From an uncultured Lachnospiraceae bacterium (GTDB lineage: Bacteria > Bacillota > Clostridia > Lachnospirales > Lachnospiraceae): a stretch of DNA of 10,373 nucleotides. Positions 5,094-10,373 of the stretch are shown one piece after another (the first letter of the stretch is position 1; the number at the start of each line of letters is the position of its first letter). Where the stretch lies: NCBI GenBank assembly GCA_947176785.1, contig CAMWSA010000106.1, positions 1 to 10,373 on the forward strand, written 5' to 3'. Made by a program: the position numbers and the translations under genes. Under the pieces are notes generated by a model that was not told the origin of the DNA, made no database searches, and worked only from the letters and a program-made list of their open reading frames with translations.

Positions 5094-6380
5094 ATGAACA
5101 TGAACAGCATCTGCGTGCAGGGGGGGTACACGCCGGGCAACGGGGAGCCCCGTCAGATTCCCATCGTACAGAGTACTACCTTTAAATATGATACCAGCGA
5201 GGATATGGGCAGGCTTTTTGACCTGGAGGCCAGCGGCTATTTCTACACCCGGCTCCAGAACCCAACCAACGACTATGTGGCGGCAAAAATCTGTCAGATG
5301 GAGGGCGGTACGGCGGCCATGCTGACCAGCAGCGGTCAGGCGGCCACTTTCTATGCCCTGTTCAATATCTGCGGCGCGGGGGATCACATTGTGGCCTCCA
5401 GCAGTATCTACGGCGGCTCTTTTAATCTGATTTCCGTCACTATGAAGCGGATGGGAATAGAAACTACTTTTGTGGACCCGGATGCCTCCGAGGAGGAATT
5501 GAACGCCGCTTTTCAGCCCAACACCAGGGCCATGTTCGGCGAGACCATTGCCAACCCCGCCCTGACGGTGCTGGATATAGAGAAGTTTGCCAGATGCGCC
5601 CATAGGCATGGAGTGCCTCTGATTATTGACAATACCTTTGCCACTCCCGTCAACTGCCGCCCCTTTGAATGGGGGGCGGATATCGTCACTCACTCCACCA
5701 CCAAATACATGGACGGGCACGGTGCGGCGGTGGGGGGCTGTATTGTGGACAGCGGCAGGTTTGACTGGATGGCCCATGCGGACAAGTATCCGGGGTTATG
5801 TACTCCCGATGAGAGTTACCATGGTATCATCTATGCGGAGAAGTTCGGGCAGGAAGGTGCTTTTATCACCAAATGTACGGCCCAACTGATGCGGGATCTG
5901 GGTTCCGTTCAGAGCCCCCAGCATGCGTTTATCCTGAATCTTGGGCTGGAGAGCCTTCATGTGAGGATGCAGCGTCACTGCGAGAACGGCCAGGCTGTGG
6001 CGGAGTTTCTGGCATCTCATCCCAAGGTGGCCTATGTGAATTACTGCGGTCTGCCCGGGGACAAATACCATGAACTGGCGCAGAAGTATCTGCCAAAGGG
6101 CAGCTGCGGCGTGGTATCCTTTGGCTTAAAGGGAGGCAGGGAGGCGGCCGGTACTTTCATGAAGAATTTGAAGATGGCGGCAATAGAGACCCATGTGGCG
6201 GATGCCCGGACCTGTTGTCTGAACCCGGCATCCAGCACCCACCGTCAGATGACGGACGAACAGTTACGGGAGGCCGGTGTGCCTGCGGAGCTGGTTCGCA
6301 TGAGTTGTGGCCTGGAAGACAAGGAAGACCTGATTGCCGATATTGCCCAGGCGCTGGAGAAGTGCCAGGGCCCAAGATAG
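5094..6380 (+). CDS. metY: O-acetylhomoserine sulfhydrylase (aminocarboxypropyltransferase)
   Basis: A protein of 428 residues of the Cys/Met metabolism PLP-dependent family (fold type I). It joins O-acetyl-L-homoserine with sulfide to give L-homocysteine (EC 2.5.1.49), a cytoplasmic step leading to methionine. Visible family marks: YTRLQNPTND (51-60), SSGQAA (79-84) that cradles the PLP phosphate, D179 in IIDNTFATP that contacts the pyridine nitrogen, and the Schiff-base lysine K204 in HSTTKYMDGHG. The ATG at 5094 was chosen because AAGGAGG (5079-5085) lies 8 nt upstream and the protein then starts MNMNSICVQGG, like close relatives; a TTG at 5052 in the same frame lacks such support. Length is normal for the family. 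It stands alone behind its own promoter and structured leader, and its stop overlaps a LexA-like box. Confidence 0.93.
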   Translation: MNMNSICVQGGYTPGNGEPRQIPIVQSTTFKYDTSEDMGRLFDLEASGYFYTRLQNPTNDYVAAKICQMEGGTAAMLTSSGQAATFYALFNICGAGDHIVASSSIYGGSFNLISVTMKRMGIETTFVDPDASEEELNAAFQPNTRAMFGETIANPALTVLDIEKFARCAHRHGVPLIIDNTFATPVNCRPFEWGADIVTHSTTKYMDGHGAAVGGCIVDSGRFDWMAHADKYPGLCTPDESYHGIIYAEKFGQEGAFITKCTAQLMRDLGSVQSPQHAFILNLGLESLHVRMQRHCENGQAVAEFLASHPKVAYVNYCGLPGDKYHELAQKYLPKGSCGVVSFGLKGGREAAGTFMKNLKMAAIETHVADARTCCLNPASSTHRQMTDEQLREAGVPAELVRMSCGLEDKEDLIADIAQALEKCQGPR

Positions 6381-6393
6381 AACAAATGTTCTA
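6378..6393. promoter_or_regulatory. Candidate LexA/DinR (SOS) box
   Basis: TAGAACAAATGTTCTA has 7-bp arms around a 2-bp centre and contains GAAC-N4-GTTC, the core of the Gram-positive LexA/DinR operator (established consensus CGAAC-N4-GTTCG). It ends 7 bp before the -35 box of the helicase promoter. The first three bases are also the metY stop codon, so the match is partly constrained by coding, though the rest is not. Confidence 0.55.
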
Positions 6394-6400
6394 AAATCTG

Positions 6401-6429
6401 TTGCAAAGTATTCCGTAATATGCTATGAT
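6401..6429 (+). promoter_or_regulatory. Strong extended -10 promoter for the helicase operon
   Basis: TTGCAA (6401-6406), a 17-bp spacer ending in TGC, and TATGAT (6424-6429). It agrees with consensus in spacing, extended -10 and 5 of 6 bases in each hexamer. Transcription should begin near 6436. Confidence 0.72.
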
Positions 6430-6430
6430 A

Positions 6431-6718
6431 GGTACAGTCAGATCTGACAGGTCTGGCTGTATTTGTCCTCAATATTGTGCGTTGGCACTCTGCATGAATG
6501 ATCTGGTCTGTTTTCATGATAACACGGGGCAATAATGTCCTATATAGTCGCCTCATCTCTGTTTTGGGTCGGCACCTTCGGAAAGTGTTAAATTGAGCAG
6601 GAACTATGGAAGCAGGGCACCATGAGTACTGGAAGCATGGGGGAGCGTCGGAATCAGGGGATATTGGATACCGAAAGGATTTGAAAGCGAGTCTGGTGTC
6701 AAACACGAAAGGTAGTTT
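6431..6718 (+). promoter_or_regulatory. Long leader of the helicase operon with a 5' hairpin
   Basis: About 283 nt are transcribed before the helicase ATG. At the very start ACAGTCAGA (6434-6442) pairs with TCTGGCTGT (6452-6460), 9 bp with one GU and a T-A pair outside it; the palindrome GTCAGATCTGAC (6437-6448) overlaps it. The tail ATTTGT is too poor for a confident terminator, but it may end metY transcripts or attenuate. Further weak pairings exist (CATGAA/TTCATG near 6493-6520; CAATAT near 6470 with ATATTG near 6661). No known RNA class is recognised. Confidence 0.4.
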
Positions 6719-6728
6719 ATGGATATAG
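6606..6728 (+). CDS. Possible leader small ORF overlapping the helicase start
   Basis: An ATG at 6606, with a weak AGGA just upstream, opens 40 codons (MEAGHHEYWKHGG at the start, KGSLWI at the end) whose TAG at 6726-6728 overlaps the helicase ATG by 10 nt in another frame. Such an overlap would suit translational coupling, and the helicase's own ribosome site is weak (GAAAGG). The product is hydrophilic with no motif, membrane helix or recognisable family. It may be chance. Confidence 0.2.
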   Translation: MEAGHHEYWKHGGASESGDIGYRKDLKASLVSNTKGSLWI

Positions 6729-9478
6729 ACAGGATGATTGTATACAGCCGCACGGTTCCGGCTAAAGGAGCCGAATATGCGGATTATCCGGCGGGACTGT
6801 CGCCGGAGCTTGCCGGATATCTGCGGCAGAGAGGAATAGAAAAGCTGTACAGCCATCAGGCGGAGATGTTCGAATTGGCACAGCAGGGGCAAAATGTGGT
6901 GATTACTACATCCACGGCCAGCGGCAAGACCCTGGGTTTTCTGCTGCCCGTGTTGCAGGAGATTCTGCGCAGTCCCCGGGCCAGGGCACTGTTCATCTAT
7001 CCCACCAAGGCTCTGGCCAGCGACCAATACAAGGCGCTGCAGCCTGTGCTGGAATATTTTGGGGAGGACAGAATATCGGCGGGGGTCTATGACGGGGATA
7101 CCACCCCTGCCGGGCGCAGCAGGATACGCCGCAGCGCCAATATCATTCTAACCAACCCGGAGATGATCAATAGTTCCTTTCTGCCCAATCACAGCAAATA
7201 CGGATTTGATCTGCTATTTGCCAACCTGCAATATGTGGTTTTAGACGAACTGCACATCTACAGAGGGGCTTTCGGTTCCCATCTGGCCAATGTAATGCGG
7301 CGCTTGGATCGGGTGTGCCGGTATTACCACAGCCAGCCCTGCTTTCTGTGCAGCTCCGCCACCATTGCCAATCCGCTGGAACTGGCCCAGGGCATTTGTG
7401 GCAGGCAGTTTGTACAGGTGAAGAGAGACGGGGCACCCAGGGCGGAGAGGCGCTATGTATTCCTCCGGCCTCCCAGACTCACGGATAAATACGGCCAGGA
7501 GACAGGTCAGGTTTCCGCCGCCGCAGTGGCGGCCAATCTGCTGCCGGAACTGATGGAGCAGGGAACCAGTTTCATCGCCTTTGCCAGTTCCAGAAGGAAT
7601 GTGGAGGTGGTGCTGAAGGAAACCAGGGATTTTTTGGACGGAATGGATGTGACGGGTGTACAGACAGAGGAATCCGGGCGCAGGGTGCGGGCGCTGCGCC
7701 CGGAGGAGTTGATGGTCAACCGCATTGCCGGATACCGGGGCGGGTATACCCCCAGGGAACGCAAGGAGATCGAGGCCAGGATGAACCGGGGGGAGCTGCT
7801 GGGACTGGTGGCTACCAATGCCCTGGAGTTGGGAATTGATATCGGGCAGTTGGATGCCACCGTGTTGGTGGGATATCCCGACACCAAAGCTTCCTTTTGG
7901 CAGCAGACCGGCAGGGCGGGCAGAAGCGGCCGCAGCTGTACCAATTATATGATTCTGCGTGAGATGCCCTTTGACCAGTATATCGCTGTGAACCCGGGCT
8001 GGCTTTTTGACGGCAGCAGCGAGAGCGCCGTTATTGACCCGGACAATCTGCTGATCCAGCTGGCCCATATCCGGGCGGCAGCGGCGGAGATCCCTCTGGG
8101 ACAGCAGGACGTGGAGTTGTTCCCGGATCTGGGAGAGGCCATCCCCGTATTGCTGGAGGCGGGGGAAGTGACCCGCCAGGGAGGGCGCTATGTCTGGTGC
8201 GGGCAAAGCTTTCCGGAGGGGGATTACAGCCTGCGCAATATTGACAATGGGCGTTACAAGCTGATCAATCAGGAGACTGGGAAACATATCACGGAGATGG
8301 ATGAACTGCAGGCTTTTCGGGAGATTCATATGGGAGCGGTGTATATGCATGGAGGAGTGCAGTACCAGGTGACGCGTATGGATCTGGAGAGCCGGACCAG
8401 TTATGCCCTGCCTTTTGAGGGGAATTATTACACGGTGCCGGGAGGCAGCACAGAGATCCGGCAGCTGTTGACCAGGCGGACCTGTAGCTATAGGCAGGAG
8501 ACGAGGCAGAGAGGTGCGGAGCTGCCGGGTATATGGCAGGAGGCCGGGCAGAGAGGTGCGGAGCCGCCGGGTATATGGCAGGAGGCCGGGCAGAGAGGTG
8601 CGGAGCCGCCGGGCATGTGGCAGAAGGACGGACGGGGAGGTGCGGAGCCGCCGGGCATGTGGCAGAAGGACGGACGGGGAGGTGCGGAGCCGCCGGGTAT
8701 ATGGCAGGAGGCCGGGCAGAGGGGTGCGGAGCCGCCGGGCATGTGGCAGAAGGCCGGGCAGTGGGATGCAGGGCAGCCAGATATGTGGCAGATTCATGAG
8801 ACTGAGCGGCAGGGCCGGACAGAGGGAATCCAGGTCAGCTTGGGGGAAATCCATGTGGAAGACCTGGTGAATATGTATAAGAAGCTGGAGTTCCATAACC
8901 ATCAAAATCTGGGCTATGAGCAGCTTCCCCAGCCCCTGGCGAAGCAATATGACACAGAGGGGGCCTGGATAGGACTTCCGGAAGAGGTGGTCCGGGAGTA
9001 CCGCAGTATGCTGCAGGAGAGTGCCGGGGGGAAACAGGTGCTGAACAATCACTTTGAGGGACTCTGTTATGCGCTGGAGATTGCCGCCAGAATGTTGACC
9101 ATGACGGAGAAGGAGGATATAGGCGTGATTACCTCAGGCAATGCCACCGGGGAGCAGACGGACGGGGAGGAGCAGGTGCTGGTCTATATCTACGACAAGT
9201 TTACAGGCGGCCTGGGCTATGCGGAGAAGGCGTTTGAGCGGATGCCGGAGATTGTCAGCCGTGCCGGGGAGATGGTGTCCGGGTGTGGTTGTGAGAACGG
9301 CTGTATCGCCTGTATAGGAGATTATCGACTGGACAAGTCAAAAATTCTCTGGGGCCTGGAAAAATTACAGTTTTCCGGCCTTGTGCAGGGTGAATCGGGA
9401 GAGGATGATACGATTCGTGATAAACTGCGAAAGCGACTGGACAGCGTAAGACGCATTTCCGAAGACGGCCAGACATAG
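6719..9478 (+). CDS. SF2 DEAD/DEAH helicase of the MrfA (YprA)/Hrq1 family with zinc-binding C-terminus
   Basis: A protein of 919 residues. SHQ at 45-47 is the Q-motif region, STASGKT at 65-71 is Walker A (K70), DELH at 176-179 is Walker B, SAT at 213-215 is motif III; the second RecA domain shows ATNALELGIDIG (from 365) and QQTGRAGR at 395-402. The C-terminus carries the MZB/DUF1998 zinc site, C856, C858, C862 and C865. B. subtilis MrfA and yeast Hrq1 of this family unwind DNA in repair of crosslinks such as those from mitomycin C, so a cytoplasmic repair role is likely. B. subtilis MrfA is about 750 residues; here extra length comes partly from a repeat block at 598-695. A TAG lies two codons before the ATG, fixing the start; the ribosome site is weak. 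The partner nuclease MrfB is not in view; a UvrD-type helicase follows 65 bp later. Confidence 0.88.
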   Translation: MDIDRMIVYSRTVPAKGAEYADYPAGLSPELAGYLRQRGIEKLYSHQAEMFELAQQGQNVVITTSTASGKTLGFLLPVLQEILRSPRARALFIYPTKALASDQYKALQPVLEYFGEDRISAGVYDGDTTPAGRSRIRRSANIILTNPEMINSSFLPNHSKYGFDLLFANLQYVVLDELHIYRGAFGSHLANVMRRLDRVCRYYHSQPCFLCSSATIANPLELAQGICGRQFVQVKRDGAPRAERRYVFLRPPRLTDKYGQETGQVSAAAVAANLLPELMEQGTSFIAFASSRRNVEVVLKETRDFLDGMDVTGVQTEESGRRVRALRPEELMVNRIAGYRGGYTPRERKEIEARMNRGELLGLVATNALELGIDIGQLDATVLVGYPDTKASFWQQTGRAGRSGRSCTNYMILREMPFDQYIAVNPGWLFDGSSESAVIDPDNLLIQLAHIRAAAAEIPLGQQDVELFPDLGEAIPVLLEAGEVTRQGGRYVWCGQSFPEGDYSLRNIDNGRYKLINQETGKHITEMDELQAFREIHMGAVYMHGGVQYQVTRMDLESRTSYALPFEGNYYTVPGGSTEIRQLLTRRTCSYRQETRQRGAELPGIWQEAGQRGAEPPGIWQEAGQRGAEPPGMWQKDGRGGAEPPGMWQKDGRGGAEPPGIWQEAGQRGAEPPGMWQKAGQWDAGQPDMWQIHETERQGRTEGIQVSLGEIHVEDLVNMYKKLEFHNHQNLGYEQLPQPLAKQYDTEGAWIGLPEEVVREYRSMLQESAGGKQVLNNHFEGLCYALEIAARMLTMTEKEDIGVITSGNATGEQTDGEEQVLVYIYDKFTGGLGYAEKAFERMPEIVSRAGEMVSGCGCENGCIACIGDYRLDKSKILWGLEKLQFSGLVQGESGEDDTIRDKLRKRLDSVRRISEDGQT
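8510..8803 (+). repeat. In-frame 42-bp tandem repeat inside the helicase gene, seven units
   Basis: Units start at 8510, 8552, 8594, 8636, 8678, 8720 and 8762, each 14 codons, consensus RGAEPPGIWQEAGQ with a variant ending MWQKDGR. The third and fourth units differ at one base, as do the second and fifth, which points to recent duplication or conversion; the last unit is degenerate, and 8493-8509 looks like a decayed remnant of another. The units are contiguous with no spacers, so this is a minisatellite and not a CRISPR array. It lies in a loop after the second RecA domain, between YYTVPGGSTEIRQL and EIHVEDLVNMYKKLEF, before the DUF1998 region. Confidence 0.95.
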
Positions 9479-9490
9479 AAGGGCGAAGAC

Positions 9491-9520
9491 ATTTCCTGAC
9501 TGAGTGAATAAGCAGGAAGT
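9491..9520 (+). other. Intergenic hairpin between the two helicase genes
   Basis: ATTTCCTG (9491-9498) pairs with CAGGAAGT (9513-9520), 8 bp with one GU and a 14-nt loop. No T-run follows, so read-through is expected; it may be an RNA-processing or stability element in the operon. Confidence 0.3.
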
Positions 9521-9543
9521 CCAAACAGAGGAGATTTGAGCAG

Positions 9544-10373
9544 GTGGAAGCAGAGATATTGGGACAACTGAACCAGAAGCAGAGGGAAGCGGTGCTGGAT
9601 TACAGCGATACCTGTGTGGTCAATGCCAATGTGGGAAGCGGCAAGACCACGGTGCTTATCGCCAAGCTGTTGTATCTATATTATGTGAAAAATGTGAGTT
9701 ACAGCCGGATGATTGTGCTGACCTTCACCCATAAGGCGGCGGAAGAGATTCGCAGGCGTCTGGAGGGTCGGGAAGGCAGTCTGCCTTCGGAGCAGCTGAC
9801 GGGTTTTGGCACCTTTCACAGTGTGGCATACCGGCTGCTAAAGCAGACATTGCCGGTGGAGGAACTGGGTTACACCCGGGAATTCACGGTGCTTCTGCCG
9901 GAGCAGGAGCTGGAACTTGCCCGGGAACTTATTCGGCGGGAAGGGTATAAGATCAAATATCCCGCTAGGCTGCCCGGGCGTCTGGAAGCTGCCACACGGC
10001 TGGGACATAAGGGCAGAGACAGCGTTGAGGGGAAACGCCTTGACAAGCCCAGGGATGATATCTGGCTGTTGGCGGAGGCCCTGGAGCAGGAGAAGAAACA
10101 GCGCAACACCATGACTTTCCGGGAATTGCTGGTACATGGGGAGACCCTTCTTCGAAAGTATCCCATTGCGCCGGCCTGGATTGTCATCGACGAGGTGCAG
10201 GACAGTGACGGGCAGCAGCTGGCTTTTCTGGACGCCCTGCGCGGGCCGGATACCAGGCTGTTTGCCGTGGGGGATCCCAACCAGATCATCTATGGCTGGC
10301 GGGGCAGCAGTATCAACGCCTGCTTTACACTGGTACACCGCTATGGCGCAAGGGAGTTGACGCTGCCCATGAA
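9544..10373 (+). CDS. UvrD/Rep-type SF1 DNA helicase, N-terminal part (runs off the window)
   Basis: The first 276 codons of an SF1A ATP-dependent 3'-5' helicase; no stop is reached before the window ends. The start is a GTG at 9544, with AGAGGAG (9527-9533) 10 nt upstream and an in-frame TGA at 9505. LNQKQREAV (9-17) is the Q motif, ANVGSGKTT (28-36, K34) Walker A, LTFTHKAAEEI motif Ia, GFGTFHSVAYRLL motif Ib, IDEVQDS (D216, E217) motif II, and VGDPNQIIYGWRGSS (from 242) motif III with the WRG typical of UvrD/PcrA/Rep. The DEVQD in place of the usual DEFQD is a mild variant. Because the rest is unseen, I cannot tell whether it is a full UvrD, a shorter relative or fused to a nuclease. It lies 65 bp after the MrfA-like gene and shares its promoter, which suggests joint work in DNA repair. 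Confidence 0.88.
   Translation, partial: MEAEILGQLNQKQREAVLDYSDTCVVNANVGSGKTTVLIAKLLYLYYVKNVSYSRMIVLTFTHKAAEEIRRRLEGREGSLPSEQLTGFGTFHSVAYRLLKQTLPVEELGYTREFTVLLPEQELELARELIRREGYKIKYPARLPGRLEAATRLGHKGRDSVEGKRLDKPRDDIWLLAEALEQEKKQRNTMTFRELLVHGETLLRKYPIAPAWIVIDEVQDSDGQQLAFLDALRGPDTRLFAVGDPNQIIYGWRGSSINACFTLVHRYGARELTLPM

Noticed and set aside
8510..8803. CRISPR array
   Set aside because: The units are contiguous, in frame and without spacers; no cas genes are present.
7241..9052. A 603-codon open frame antisense to the helicase gene
   Set aside because: The plus strand has every helicase motif; the antisense opening follows from GC-rich codons and from the 42-bp repeat, whose units are open in several frames.

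Overview
The window looks like chromosome from a Gram-positive anaerobe of the class Clostridia, most likely the family Lachnospiraceae. This is inferred from strong AGGAGG ribosome sites, the protein families and their wording (an O-acetylhomoserine sulfhydrylase beginning MNMNSICVQGG, an SH3-SGNH surface hydrolase, an ABC_ATPase-family protein) and fragments typical of Clostridia conjugative transposons. Most genes are GC-rich; one block in the middle is clearly AT-rich.

Layout. 1-388: the 3' end of an ABC_ATPase-family gene and its terminator. 389-1833: a good promoter, a leader of about 250 nt that can fold into a long nested helix, and a membrane-anchored SH3-SGNH/GDSL hydrolase gene. 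1834-2695: a gene graveyard holding a scrap of iron-containing alcohol dehydrogenase (+), a scrap of a transposon serine recombinase (-), the end of a GLUG-like surface protein with its terminator (-), and the first codons of a probable transposon sigma-like factor (-). 2696-4761: an AT-rich two-gene cassette on the minus strand, a TetR-type regulator followed with an ATGA overlap by a beta-lactamase-fold serine hydrolase that has a membrane tail; the promoter carries a palindrome in its spacer, probably the TetR operator. 4762-5093: a hairpin-rich intergenic region and leader in front of metY. 5094-6380: metY, for sulfur assimilation into homocysteine. 6378-6718: a LexA/DinR-type box, a strong extended -10 promoter and a long leader. 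6719-9478: an MrfA/YprA/Hrq1-family SF2 helicase with a zinc-cysteine C-terminus and an in-frame 42-bp tandem repeat. 9544 to the end: the first 276 codons of a UvrD/Rep-type SF1 helicase with a GTG start, read off the same strand.

How the genes fit together. The two helicases form a probable DNA-repair operon, likely DNA-damage inducible if the GAAC-N4-GTTC box is real. The TetR/serine hydrolase pair looks like an autoregulated, horizontally acquired unit sitting next to decayed mobile-element DNA. metY and the SGNH gene look like resident single genes, each with an unusual structured leader that I cannot assign to a known riboswitch class. No complete transposon, CRISPR array, tRNA or rRNA was seen.
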